Shown here: positions 24,143 through 37,559 of the stretch, piece after piece
Layout: each line of letters starts with the position of its first letter
Numbering within the stretch: position 1 is the first letter of the stretch
Source: Smittium culicis
Taxonomy: Eukaryota > Kickxellomycota > Harpellomycetes > Harpellales > Legeriomycetaceae
Direction of reading: 5' to 3'
NCBI GenBank assembly: GCA_001970855.1
Contig: LSSN01000549.1
Location: forward strand, 1 to 59,993
DNA length: 59,993 nt
Translations under genes and position numbers: made by a program
The notes under the pieces: model-generated
What the model was told of the DNA's origin: nothing
What the model saw: the letters and a program-made list of their open reading frames with translations, nothing else
Database searches by the model: none

Positions 24143-25858
24143 ATTCTCGTATTTTTTATTTTAGAATCCTATATTTTGTTAATATTGTCGTGGAAGAAAA
24201 ATATATGTTAGATATTAATATAAAAAGTGCAAGGGTTCAAATCGTTATTTTTATTAATTTTTTTGTTTTGTAAGGATAATAGATTTTTATTTTTAAACTA
24301 TGAGTAACGATTATAGGATTGTGGAGTTGATTTATGAATTGAATCTCAATCAAAGCTGCAAAATGATGATTTTGATAGCGTCTGAGGGAAATAAAATTTG
24401 TTATAAATATTTGAAATACATATATCGATAATTGAAAATAATAAATCGTACCTTAATCGCTATAGACTAAAAAAAAAAAAGTATGATATTCGAAATCAGG
24501 AACTTTAGGATTATTATAGTAAATAATAAGCAGTTTTTGTAGCTTTCAATATACCTGCAAGTAATCAAAGCCTATATTTTTAATTAACTGCTAATTTTGC
24601 CATTCCATAAAGTCTATAACCTCTAAAAACAAACTTTTAGCCCTGCTCAGAGTATTTAGTTCAGTGTCCAATAAAATCATATATCTAAATGATTAGCCAA
24701 CCATTCTCGCTGATAATCTAAATCCAACTTTCGAAGACTTGCTTCTTATTATATTATTGGATTGCTATGATCAGATATTGTTCAGCCAACCGATAGGTAT
24801 TGCTACAAACCATCAAATGATTATTGGTCGTAACAGCCAGCCATCATAATAAAAATTACTACACACTTTTTTACTATCATTCAGAGATACGAGCCCATTT
24901 CACAACTGTTTAAGCTATCCAACCAATAACTGTCAAAAAAATACAAAATTGGATTCCCAGAATGTATTGGCCAGCATAAACCCTAGGCAAATAAATAGCG
25001 CTCAATAAAGATTTAGTATTAATAAACCAAATAGGTCGAGTTTTTATCGAGGACTGTAGCTGAAAGAATTAACGCAGTAAAAATATATTTTTCATAAGCA
25101 TAACTTTAGCACCCTAATATTATCCTGCTTTAGGGCAAAATACAACAAATTTGATTCAGCTATTGTCTGAGCAAAGAGATTGAAGCTTTATCTGTCTAAT
25201 TATTTCTAGCAAATAGGGACTCTTAGCAATACTACTATCTATATTCGAACTTGGTCCCTATTCGATACATGAGAACTAAACTTATAATCAACGTCCAGCA
25301 TAACATAGCCGCCAATATATTTTTCATTTTTATTCTCACTAATATGTACTATAATAGCCATCAAGTAATTAGGCTTTGGCGTACTATAATTGGTAAATAG
25401 ACACTTGTTGATAATACGCGATGTTCCTATATGGACAAATAATTTAGTTTATTAAAGTCAGCTACTGATAATTTGCCAAGAATTTTGCATTATCATAATC
25501 GAACGAATAGATTTTTCTCATGAATAGTAATAAAAAATTTTATCGCTGTGAGCCTCTCATTTCTGTGTCAGGTACTTTGTTAAAAAAACTGATAGGTGTG
25601 CTTAATACAGTGATGATGGTGATAGGCCCGGCTTGGCGAGCAGGCTGCCACTATCTTCTTTCTTTATCTTAATCAGCGTTTTATCTTATTGATTAAGCCT
25701 GAACTCTTTTTTTTTTTTTTTTAAATTTTATTGCTTCACTTTATTTTGTCAGTTAGTTCAGCAATAAAGATAAATAACATAATCTGTTCTGTTTAGCTTT
25801 TGATTTCCGTTTTTTTTAAAACTATCATTAAAATAAATCAACAGTATATTTTTATAAA
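24143..25858. promoter_or_regulatory. Divergent promoter region, NDUFA11 and ATP5, CCAAT-rich
   Basis: The 1.7-kb spacer lies between two divergent respiratory genes. CCAAT/ATTGG occurs at 24668, 24756, 24823, 24923, 24966 and 25389, and related GCCAAC/TTGGC words lie nearby. A T-run is at 25708-25722. No open frame is convincing. NF-Y/HAP control of respiratory genes is known in fungi; binding here is inferred. Confidence 0.45.
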
Positions 25859-26954
25859 ATGTTCCGTGCTACCAAGTCCGCTTCAAAGATCATCTCCCGC
25901 TCATACGCCACCGCCAATGTCAAGGTAATCTTCTCTCTTTCCCTCAAACCCCAACTCCACCACCAACAATTCATTAAATCTTTATTCATCCAATAAAGAT
26001 TTTGCCCCGATTTATAATTCTTGTACACACCAAAAAGTTCTCCAGCACTTTATGCACCAGTTACTTTCAAACTGCAAAAAGTTTCTTTTTATTAACGTAC
26101 TAATATAATTTTTTTAGGCTCCTCTAGCCCTCCATGGTATCGAAGGCAGATATGCCACCGCCCTCTTCCAAGCTGCTGTTGCCAAAAACCAGCTCGATAA
26201 AGTCGAAACTGATTTGACCAAACTATCCCAACAAATGTCAAAAAACGCCAAACTCAACGAAGTTTTGTCCTCACCCTTGGCCGGTAAGGTCGTCAAGGAA
26301 AAAGTTCTCAACTCTTTCCCTGGATTAAGCGAAACTACCTCTAACTTCTTCAATCTTTTGGCCGAAAACAACCGTGTCAACATGATCCACGAAATCATCG
26401 CTGAATACTCAAATCTCATGAAGGCTCACAAAGGTATCGTCCCTGTTAAAGTCACCACCGCCGCTGTAAGCCCCTTATTTATTCATTTTTTATTTTTATC
26501 TCATCTTACTATATCTCTTATTAAATATCTTTAACTTTACTAACATTCCTCCCTACCCCCCGTTCTTTATTTTTAGCCTCTTGATAACAAGTCCTTGAAC
26601 CAAATCAAGGATATTGTTGGTTCTCGCAACTTGGTCAAAAACTTCAAGCAACTTGAAATCGTAAACACCGTCAACCCTTCAATCATCGGTGGTATGGTCG
26701 TCGAATTTGGTGATTTCACCGTCGATATGTCCGTATCAAGCAAAATTGCTAAGCTAGACAAACTCTTGACTGGTAATTATATCATCTCTTACACTAACTA
26801 TCATTATACATCTTATCCATTCTTTACCTTACCCATTTCATATTATAATTCAATTCTACTTCTCTTTCTTACTACTATATTTTTCCTAACTCATTTTTGC
26901 TAATCGTTTTACCTCTTTATTCTTTGACATACTATAGACTCCATCAGCATCTAA
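25859..26954 (+). CDS. ATP5: Mitochondrial ATP synthase OSCP subunit
   Basis: Four exons (25859-25924, 26118-26465, 26577-26772, 26938-26954) encode 208 residues. OSCP joins the peripheral stalk to the top of the F1 head of ATP synthase. The first exon is almost exactly a matrix presequence (MFRATKSASKIISRSYATAN). The mature protein starts near APLALHGIEGRYATALFQAA, the usual OSCP N-terminal motif, followed by the helical F1-binding domain with KEKVLNSFPGLSETTSNFFNLLAENNR. The C-terminal domain has the diagnostic NPSIIGGMVVEFGDFTVDMSVSSKIAKL. The last exon supplies only five residues (DSISI) before the stop, so its boundaries depend on the acceptor at 26935-26937. Codons ending in C dominate, suggesting high expression. 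Confidence 0.97.
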
Positions 26955-28316
26955 ATTTAGTATAGCTTACACCACCCCCCTCTCAACCCAACTAAACTTA
27001 ACTCTATTTTTTATTTTTTTGCTTTTTTTAATAAAAGAAAAGTTAACAACTATAATACCTTACCCCTTCCTATCATACCAACCTGTTATATACATTTTTA
27101 ACATTTTCTTTTCTTATTCAAAATTCATTAGTAATTCCCTACCATATACTAACCAAAATTTCTCTTTTATTTACAACAATGGTATATTAAAGTCTAAGGC
27201 AAGCAAAGCTTTTTGCATTACATCATAGTCTTTCTAGCGTAAAGACACTTTCTATTAATTTTTTACCAATTTCTACGTTTGCCTAATTCTAAGTAGAAAT
27301 TAATAAAAATCCATCGGCTCATACTAAAGTTATTGCTATCTGTTAATCACAGGATATTTTTTTGACCAAATACACCTTTTTTTAATTCGAAGATATTATT
27401 CTTAACCCCAAGACATTTTTTTTTGCCAAGATATCACAAAAATAATTGCGAGTTATATGATCATTTTTAATATTATATTCATGATTTTTTTCTACCCAAT
27501 TATTATGATTTATTCTTATCAAAGCTTTGTGTTGTATTTTTAAAGCTTTTAAAAATAATAATCGCGTTAATATTTACAAATTACTATTATACAATCAATG
27601 AAATACTTATGTATTTAAAACTAATGCTAGGAAAATTTTTATATCTACATTTAATAAAATCAGAAATTATTGATGCTCACACTTTTATAAGCCAAATATT
27701 TCGAGATATTTGTATTTTTAGATAAAAAAAATAAAAAATTCTTCGCACGAGCACATAAAGATAATTTTTGTTAATATGGCTTACAATGTTTAAATATATA
27801 CTTTTTTATATTATTCGTATAAATTGACTATTACAGTTTACTTTTATAAACGATTATCAGTACTTATGCAGTATACTAAAGTCTAAACTTCAAAATAATT
27901 GTTTGCACGCGATTTTTGAAGACTTCGTATAAGAAAAATGAGTCAGTAGAAAAATTTATAGTAAATAATCATTCAGTGGGTTGTTGCGTAGAAAATATAT
28001 AACCACGCAATATAAAATTTTGAAATTCGGGCGCTTAAGGTATATTCAAAAGTTTAGAGTATAATGTTGAGGCTTGAAGGTTAAAGTACTACCAACTAAT
28101 ATAAATAATTTCAGAATAAAATCATCAAAAAAAATATAACAAATAAAGCTTCGAAAACTTGAGCAAATATATCAAGTATAAAAACGAATATAAAGGGCAG
28201 TAAATGGAATATCATTTTTCCAGTATTGGTAGTATCGAATTTTTCATGGAAACTAGAAAGCCATAACCTTCGTTTTCAGAATCAGAAAACTTCCATATCG
28301 ATTCGAAATTTAGATT
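26955..28316. other. AT-rich region downstream of ATP5, no gene seen
   Basis: The first 250 bases continue the C/T-rich, G-poor strand bias of the ATP5 introns and probably include its 3' UTR. Beyond 27250 it is plain AT-rich DNA with no motif I can support. Confidence 0.5.
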
Positions 28317-28458
28317 TTTTTTTTGTCTCAGAGAGTTTATTAAACATAATTTAAAAGTATACAAAAACTAATAAAAAATATTTAAAAAGTTAAAAAAATA
28401 TTACAAAAATAATTTTTCAACCGACCCCCCTCCGCCGCTCTGGCAGTTCCATACTCAT
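28317..28458 (-). mobile_element. SINE copy D, 5'-truncated, inverted
   Basis: On the minus strand: TATGGAACTGCCAGAGCGGC, GGAGGGGGGTCGGTTGAAAA, the AT-rich body, AATTATGTTTAATAAACTC, CTGAGAC and poly(A). The target-site duplication AATTTAGATT lies at 28307-28316 and 28459-28468. About 25 bases of the head are missing. Confidence 0.85.
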
Positions 28459-31400
28459 AATTTAGATTGATTAATGGAAATTATCCTGTAACAATTTCGG
28501 ATTCGCAGTAATTCATAAATAACTTCCCTTCTAGCACCAGTATTTTAACTCATAATGATGGTTTTTAAATCATATCTGTGGATTTTCGAGATTATATTCA
28601 GCGAATTAGAAGGATTAAGGTTAAACTGGAACGCAATAAACTTAGATAACTGACGCTTAAGAAACTATAAATATGAAACGAACCGTCAAATAAAAAAAAT
28701 GAAAAGTAATAATCGCTGGTACCACGTTTCAAAAAAAAAGTTTACGGTATTCTCAATACTGCTTTAGACGTTGCTAGAAATGACTTTAAACATGGAATCT
28801 CATATATCTAATCTATGTCCGCACAATATTGGTTTGAAATGCCTAAATACCTTACTGTTAAAAAATAGCCGACTGTTTTTAAGTTTTATTATGCAATAGG
28901 AAAAATTAATTTACTTTATTTTGCTGGAAAAGCTTTGACTGGAATGTAAGCTTAGTGTCAAGATAGAGATTTTTAAAGAATTTTTATTTGATACTAAAAG
29001 GTTAAGTGTATAAAGGACTAGGGTACTAGAATAAATTAAACTTGTGAACAGAGTTAAGTGATTCTAGGGTTGAAATCTAGAATCAGTTGCATGGAAAGTA
29101 ATGTTCATGCGCACATTCAAATAATGAAAAGCAAGAATTTAGTTGATGCTAAAAGTGTTATTTTCTTTTTTTTATTTACCTTATTTTAACACCATTTTCT
29201 GTTAGGAAAATAGTATAAAAAGCGAAAGTATTTCCGCTTAACAAAACCCTCCCTTCTGTTATATCAAAATTTATTAAACAGTATAATTTGCGCTGAATAT
29301 TTATTTATTAGCAAGTATTAAGTAACATAAATTTATTATACCAATACAAGAATATAAAATGGCAGAAAAAAAAAGTAACAGCATAAACTTTATAGTAAGG
29401 ATTATGCTATCAATATATATGAAACGAACAGGTGGAGTGATCGGTAAGGTAAAGGAAAATGTAATCGAATGGGTTGGAAAAGATAAGGGTAATCTTCGGT
29501 TGGTAGATATTTGATCGCTGATTGATCAAATAAAAATGTGATTATGCCACTTTGAAGCATTTTCGCAATTAGTTTTTAATTCAGTCAATGATTTTTACCA
29601 GAGATATAAAAGATTAATATTCTAAAAGTAAAAGTAAATCTTTTTTCGAGTGTTTGGCTTTATCCAAGAGAAAATTGACACAATTAGATTATTAATTCTG
29701 ATCCAATTTAGGAATAATCTTTAAAAGTTTAATAAAATAAATGATTTTCGAAATGGATATTATTTCTTTGGTGCAAAATTTTTGAAATGAGCTACATCTC
29801 GTATCTATATCCTATATAAATCATCCAAAGACAAAGGAAACAGTATGTCAAAACTCCAAAGATAAATATAAAAACCTGGATTGCATGGCTTGATTTTTTA
29901 GGGATTTAAAGATAGTTTTAAGAGAATTATGTAAGTGGTTATTTTTATATTATTGTTGATGATTCAAACTTTTTGAAAAAGAAAAAGCGTGTTCATATAT
30001 TATCTTTTTATTATTTTAAAAATCAGGATAATCAAGTTTTATAATCATAATTCGAATTGGCTAAAAAGAAAGATCGGTAGACAAAAAAAAAATTGACGGA
30101 TATCCATAGTCTCTGAATAATTAAAAACGAAATTTATTTAATTAAAAAATTTTATTTTATTTAAAAAATTATTCACGGTTAATAATATGTAATTATTATT
30201 TTAATTAAAAAGTTTAAATAATAAAAATTACAAAAGTTAAAACTAAATGGCTACTTTAATTTAAACCACAAGCCTTATCGATAGCATAATTTAATATATT
30301 ATATCTTATTATCGCTTAATTCGATGATAACTATATCGGGTTAAAGCAGGTAATTTATGAGTGTATATGAAAATTCTAATTTAATTTAATTTTCAATTTT
30401 TACAATTACTTTTAATAAAGTTGTTTTTGATTGTTATTTTTATAATACATGAATTATTAAAAGATATATGAGGCTTAAAAAATAACAATTACGCATTAGT
30501 TCCCCTAAGTGTGTATCTAATCATGACATACTCCATCAAGAAATGTAATATTAACTATAAAGCCTATGATTTTTGCTGTGGAAAAATCTCTCGAATTTCG
30601 AGGTAAAATGTTAGCTTTAGTTATCCTCTCGTATGTATTAATATATTTTAGTCTATAATAAACTTAATTATTCATCAGAATACATTTATTTTTATCATTT
30701 TTTTTAATTTTTAGGTTATATAATAAATTATGAGGAAAATAGGTTTACACTTGGTAGTTTACAATTTTGAAATATCATATAAATTGATTCTGAGAATTCT
30801 GGAAGCTGCAGTTTGATACAATTATTTACTTTGTGCGTTTAGTGGCGCCTATTTTTAAATCAAAGTTTATGTTGAAGTTCAATTTATTCACATAATAGTC
30901 TTTAGTTCGCTAATTATGTTTCCAAGGTTTTATCTCTGGAATAAATTTTTTTTACAGATATTTTTAATTCTATGATTTTAATTAACGGAATAATATACCT
31001 AAACTTATAAGCTTTAAATTTATAATGAAGGTTTTGTGATGATTTTTTTCCCAGAAATTTTAAATTTAATCTAAACACGTTGATATTAACAGTATATAAT
31101 ATAATGCAAAAACTAACTAAGAATAAATATTATATCTGAGCTCTTTTTCTAGATACTATGGAGTTAATGAAAATAAATTCAGAACGAATATTAAAAATGA
31201 AAGTAAAAAAAATATAATGATAATGATAATAGTAATAGAAAATCAAAACTAAAATTATATATGCTTTAGATTTATATTGCTTAGAAATAAGTAAAACATG
31301 TGCGATTATATAGTATAAATATAGATGCACCTGTATTAAAAATTTCAAACATGCAGCAGTGTGAAGTAAAAATATATGTAAATGTGTATACTCACATGTA

Positions 31401-32560
31401 CAAATATTTGTGGCGTTAATTTTAATACTAATTTTTATGTATATTTTATTTATGTTATATTTTAATTGGTATTTTTCATCTAGCATTTATAGTTAGTAAA
31501 GTATATTCAAACACAAAAATTTAATATTAAAGTTATGAAAGTAGCCTTAATTACTTCAAATTTAACAACATCTAAAAAATGGATCACAAAAAATAATAAA
31601 ATATATATACATTCAAAAAAAAAGTTTTAAGTTTACAATTGAGAATATTATTTATAACTAAGAATTAAAAAAGACTGAAACAGCCAAGAAGAAAAAGTTA
31701 GCTTAGATTAAAGCACGAATAATAGTATAAAAAATGCCCTTTTGAAAAAATATAGATTTCAGAATTACATAACAGTAAGTAAAAACTACATTGCTTATAT
31801 CCTTGTATATCTATTTATCTATTTATACTAATAATGATTACAAAAACCATATACAACGGTTATTGTAGATTTTAGAATTAATATTAACCAAATATAGAAT
31901 CCTTTACTTTCAAAAAATACTGTACAAAAAGAAAAAAATTATATAAATGACGGATATTGGGATGCCATAAATTCTCGGATTATATTTTATAGTAGCACCT
32001 GTTACCTTGAAATAACTGTTAATTATTTTTATTTTTTCAATGTACATATCTTTATGCATACAAGGGCACCTTTCTCATAAACCAACTGCATGATTTGAGC
32101 AGAAAAATACCAATACTAATGTTTAAACCCAAAAATTTCAACAATAGCACCCTCAAATAAAGTGAATATAGCCCTACTCGCGTACCTCATTTAATTCTTA
32201 ATTGCACTTTAGACTTTATACTGAGGCGCATACAAGTGAAAACTTATTTTGCTTCTTAAATTTACTACTCTTTAGATAAAGATCAAGCTTAATGAATCAA
32301 AACGCAAGCTCTTTTTAGAAAGTGATAAGCCAAAATGATATTTTCAATATTTTTTCTTTATACTAAGACTCCAATTATAAATGAAATAAAATTATATGAA
32401 ATATACTAGATAGTAAAAAGTGTATCAGTAATAAGTTTCTTTCTTGGTAGAATGAAACTAATGGTGACGCGCATTTTTTAAAATATATGAATTTGTATCT
32501 CAAGTATTGTAAATAAACGCAACAGAAAATGAAATTAGTAGACCAATTACAATCTAAAAA
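28459..32560. other. Long AT-rich stretch without recognisable genes
   Basis: All frames are short. The one 118-codon minus frame (31130-31486) is low-complexity Ile/Tyr/His-rich and is treated as chance. Old transposon sequence is likely but unproven. Confidence 0.5.
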
Positions 32561-32574
32561 AAGACATCAAGAAC

Positions 32575-32723
32575 TCCTTGAACCAATGCCCAGTGAGTAT
32601 GAGGCTGCTAGAGCGGCGGAGGGGGGTCTTTTGAAAAATTATTTTTTTAACTTTTTTAATATTTTTTATTAGTTTTTTGTATACTTTTAAATTATGTTTA
32701 ATAAAATCTGAGAAAAAAAAAAA
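32575..32723 (+). mobile_element. SINE copy E, full-length head, 14-base duplication
   Basis: Starts CCTTGAACCAATGCCCAGTG, then GCTGCTAGAGCGGCGGAGGG, the AT-rich body, AAATTATGTTTAATAAAATC, TGAGA and poly(A). The exact target-site duplication AAGACATCAAGAAC lies at 32561-32574 and 32724-32737. This is the best-defined copy and sets both element boundaries. Confidence 0.92.
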
Positions 32724-32737
32724 AAGACATCAAGAAC

Positions 32738-33957
32738 AATTCGTCAACATAGTTATTATTATATTAAATTTTTATTCCATTTACTTTTAGTCAACAAAAA
32801 CCTTTTAAACATATTTTATTTCTTTTCTACTCTAGATACGAATGGAAAGGGTGATGGATACTTTTAGTCAAAATATAATAAAAAAATATGAGAGCCCGAA
32901 GAGAATTATCAAAAAAAAAAGAAAATTTTTGCAAACAGCATATGCTATTGTTTTAAACTAAATTCAAGTCAATTTTCGTATAAGTATAGTTTTTTTATTT
33001 TTTATATATCAATATCAATTCTTTAAACAAATAAAACAAAGTTTCCATATTAATAAACGATACCCGGTGTACTAAGTAAACTGTATACCGGCAGTTCGAC
33101 CTAAGGTTATTAAAAAAAAATTGGACGCAAACGATTAATTCTTAGGCCAATTACAATTAATTCTATTGCCCAGTAGAATAGAGGAGAGAAAAAAAAACAT
33201 AAAAGTCAAATCCTATCGACGGTTACAAAAACTACATTTCGAAAAATAAAATTTCAGACTTTTTTAATTAATTAAAGTTTAACAAGCTAGTAAGTGCATA
33301 AAATTTGATACAATCTAGTAGTGTAGGGATCAATTTTAGCCCGAGTGGAAAATATTAAATGTGCGGTTACACGAAGTACAATCCTAATCGAAAATTTTCT
33401 GGCTATTAAATAGCTCAGTTAAAAAATTTCGATTTTTTTATTGCAAATGCACAAGTTCCATTACAAAATTAATAATTTCAATAAAAGAAAAAAAAGTATA
33501 TTATGATATTAAAAGATATTTTTCCAGATCAGCGAATAGGATTCCATGAAATTTGGAAGAATAGAAAAGACCAATTTTGGACAATGTAAAAACCTGAAAA
33601 TTCAAAAATAATAAACGAAAAATACAAAAGTTTTTGACCGTTTTGTAACAAGGCCATTCCAGAAACAGTCGAAAAATTTACTTTTAGCAAGCAGAAAGTG
33701 ACAAGCCATACTTTTAGATAATATTGTGCGATTTTTTAAAAAAATTCACAATTTTTTTAATTTAATTTTTTCTAATTCTTATCATTCTCAAATGAAGCAG
33801 GTTGTAAATCTCCTTGGGGGTGGTGGGTCTGAAAAAAAATTTCAGTTTCGTGCTGGTAACACATACCATATTATTGAGCTGGAAATTGCAAATTTTTTTT
33901 GATGGGATTCGTGCTAACCGATTTCTAATACTTGAAAGTATTATTGAATCATCATCT
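32738..33957. other. AT-rich intergenic DNA, nothing recognised
   Basis: No motif or repeat could be assigned. A plus-strand frame at 33814-34056 runs into SINE copy F and is not a gene. Confidence 0.5.
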
Positions 33958-34075
33958 CCCTTGATCCAATGCCCTGAAGGTTTGAGACTGATAGAGATGC
34001 AGAGAGGATTAGGACATAATTTTTATGTAAAAAATAATAAAAATTGTTATAAATGATTTTCTCATAAAAAAAAAT
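33958..34075 (+). mobile_element. Diverged SINE copy F
   Basis: CCTTGATCCAATGCCCTGAA, then GGTTTGAGACTGATAGAGAT, GCAGAGAGGATTAGG align base for base with the SINE head (CCTTGAACCAATGCCCAG...CTAGAGCGGCGGAGGGG), with about 70% identity by eye. The body is shortened, and an A-run (about 34066-34074) ends it. No clear target duplication remains, so it is an old copy. Confidence 0.6.
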
Positions 34076-37000
34076 TCTACTATGTGTAATAAACCCTCAT
34101 TTAGTTTTAAATACTTTTCTTAAGGATTGGCATTGAATTGGAGCTCATCACCCACAATTTTATAATTAATGTACAGATAATTCAAGCCTTTCAAAACATA
34201 ATAGTTATATATGATTGCTTTTTTGATACATACACAATACATTATAGGCTGTATTATATAGATTTTCTGGAGAAATATATCAAAATTCGAAAAATAAATA
34301 AATAAAACAAGAGTTAATTTAGTTTGAATAAAATTAAAATATTTAGTGTCAAAATAATTTTTTATTTTATATCTCATTGTGAAAACCCACAACTAGTGAT
34401 ATTTTTCTAATTCTATTTTATTAACCATTTAGATAATGTTTTTACTTTCTCCTTGAGTTTTTTTTCATATCTATTTATGCCATAAATTTATTTAAATTTA
34501 AACAGGGCTAAAAGCTCACAGACAGAAGTATAATAAATTAAAATTAATGAGGTATAAAGACCGCTTAGTTTAAATTTTATGATTACAATCCAATATTTTT
34601 TATAACTTTATTATTTTTAATTTTTCTTATTAAGAATAATAATAAATAGCAAATATAAAATTATCGCAAAGTAAATGTTTCACGCATAAAATTTTTACCT
34701 AAGGGTTTTAATTTTGATTATTTTAATATATGAAAATATTACATGCTTTGATAAATTTTAATTAAACTTTATTTTCCCTTTTCATTTCGAATAAAAGTTT
34801 TTGAAAAGTGCAATAATTTCTCTTTTGGATCTAAATTTTCGAAATTTTATGAGAGAAAAATAGGTATATTCAAAATAATATAAAAAATATTGGGCAACGA
34901 TCTAATGGTTATTTGCATAAAATAAAACTGGGAAAGAAAAAAATAAACATTAAATTAGCCAGTATAACTAAAAGGTAGAATAAATATAAATTTTATTCAT
35001 GCGAGGCTTTACACAGCATAAAAATACAATTAAATTTAAATCATAGAATATTTTTAGTAATAAAGCGTACTTATTAAGCTAGGTAAATGAGATCAGAAGC
35101 ACATATATGTATAAAAAATAGATAATTATGTAGAAAAATATCTGAATTCAATAAAGACTTTGATTTTTATACTCATCTTTCACAACTAATGATAAATTTA
35201 ATAATGGAATTTTTTTTAAATTTTTGAATCATCATCCCACCTTGAGTTTAAAAAAATTTCCATTATTTTATTAATCGAATAATTTTTGCAACTAATTATT
35301 GTACCCCAATACTACTTATCAAAAATAATCCGACTTAAAATAAAGCTTCATGTCATATCGAAATTTCTAAAAAAATTTTTAAATAGCTACAAAAATAGGC
35401 GTAATTGTTTTATTAGATTTCAACTACATTTTTTCATCATATCACTTTTGAAAATTATCTATTTATGTATAAGAATTTTTTTATCAAGTGTAAAATAAAA
35501 AAAATATGAGATGCTTTCAAAAAAGAATGAATTAACTTAGTTAATCTTGAGAGTTTGCTACTGGATTTAAAATTATGATTCAAATAGACTAAATATGCAT
35601 TTATTTCAAAAAAATTTTAATATAAAATTAAAAAATAATAAATTCGCGATTATAAAAAAATAAAAAGCTTAATTTTGAAGCAAAAAATAAAATAATTTGT
35701 GGTTATACAATTTAAATCACTAAAATGGTATTGATTTAGAGTTTAATTTGCAAAAAATAACGTTTTTAATATGAAAAAACTATATCTAATTAAATTGATT
35801 TTGCAAAATATATCAAATTCTCGTAAAAAACTCCCAAAATTGAAATAATAAGCAAATTAATATTTTTACAAGTTTATATACGTTCTTGTAGAAGTGATAG
35901 TTTTAAAATTATTCATAAATAGGATTAAAATGATTAATAGCTATGATTTGTACAAAAAATAAGGATAGGAGATTTTTAACTAAACTAATTTCTAGTTTTG
36001 TAAAATTAAACAAGATTTATTATATTTTATTTTTTTGGCAAAAACTCATAAAAAATTTTTTTATTTGATATAGTGAAAGCCCAAAAGTAAGCAGGTCATA
36101 AAAATTAAAATTAATTATGACATTTACTATAACTGACTTGGCTGAAAATTTTAAAATGATTTTAATTGGAAAGTGTAAAAGTACAATGGTAGTTGAAGAT
36201 TAAGACATTTCATAGCAGAAATTTGAGTATAATAATCAGTCTATTCCTTGAGTGTTATTCAGAATTTTTTTTAAATTTTATTTAAAAATTAATTAAGAGC
36301 TTATTTTAACTGGAATAAAAATCTTGATTATTATTGGTAATTTCATCTTTATTAAATTATAGAATTATTGAACATAGTGATTTACACTTTCCCTTTAATA
36401 CAAAATTATCAATCGAATCACTCGATATAGGAATAATAATGAAGTTAAAATTATTTTCAAAACTAAAATCATTAATCATTAATTTGGTCTTCACATGTTC
36501 CAAAAAATCCAAGAATATAAAGTCTAAGCATTTTTAATCCATTTGAACTTAGATCTGTTGCATTGAAAAATGAATCAGTTTATACATAAATCAACAGTAT
36601 TAAAGTTTTCACCTGTCAAAAAAACGAATATACATCTAGTTATTGTAAAGAATACATCTCAAAACATACAGAAAATATAGAAAATGAATTTTATGATTAC
36701 ATCCACAATAATTATTCGAATAATATAATTGAATTTGATTTTTTCATGGACGGAAATTTTAGAATAATATAAAGCAGTAAATTAAATCAAGTAGGCGATT
36801 TATAAAAAACTGTACCTATATCTATTGAATAAAACGAGAGAATAGTTATCATGAGTTTGAAAGAATTCTTAAATAAACAAGACAAAGGGTTTTATTTAGA
36901 TGATGTAATGTTTAATAGAGTGTTTAACGAAACAATAAAATTTTGATTATCTATAAAATATAACATGATAAAGAACGAAAAAGATAAGCTAAAAAAATTC

Positions 37001-37246
37001 AGCCATTTGAACAAAGTGAGGAGCTTGAATGAAAAATGTAATAAAATTTAGACAAATTCTATTAGAATTAATAAATCTTAAATACGGACTTTATATTATC
37101 TATCTCTTAGTGCAGAATGTGCTAATTTATAGGCATACGTTGCTTATTTTAACTAGATATATAATTTATTATTCGATAATATTCTTCACTATGTTATATC
37201 GGTATAGACTGTTCATTAGAGCCGAATTTTCACTAAAAGACTGGTT
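34076..37246. other. AT-rich region, no supported gene
   Basis: Only chance frames, all low-complexity in Ile, Lys, Asn, Phe and Tyr. Possible decayed element DNA precedes the DIRS array, but nothing could be named. Confidence 0.45.
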
Positions 37247-37311
37247 GTAGGCCATTTTGGTCATATTTCACTTTATTGGTATATATGAATAGATTTTAAA
37301 GTAGTAAAAAT
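37247..37311 (-). repeat. Dispersed 65-base repeat, copy 1
   Basis: The reverse complement matches 47177-47239: both contain GGCCATTTTGGTC (or its variant), CATATTTCACTTTAT and TTAAAGTAGTAAAAATAA. It is probably part of an LTR-type element. Confidence 0.6.
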
Positions 37312-37559
37312 AAGAGTTAAATAAAAATTTCAAGCTTTATAAACTGTTCCTTCTAATTTCTAGTGTAATCAGCCATTTCTAAAGCCGCATTTAGCACTTA
37401 ATATCAATCTAAATTCTAATAAATTATTCCAAAATATATCCATTAAAACTCAATCAAAATGTATACATTTTAAGTACTACGAACAAATAAAAACAAATAA
37501 AAACCAGAGAAATAACAGGTTTACGAAGTTATTATACTCCAAATTCAATTGCTCAAGAA

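Noticed and set aside
33814..34056. 80-codon plus-strand frame
   Set aside because: Its second half is the diverged SINE copy F; the first half is ordinary AT-rich sequence.
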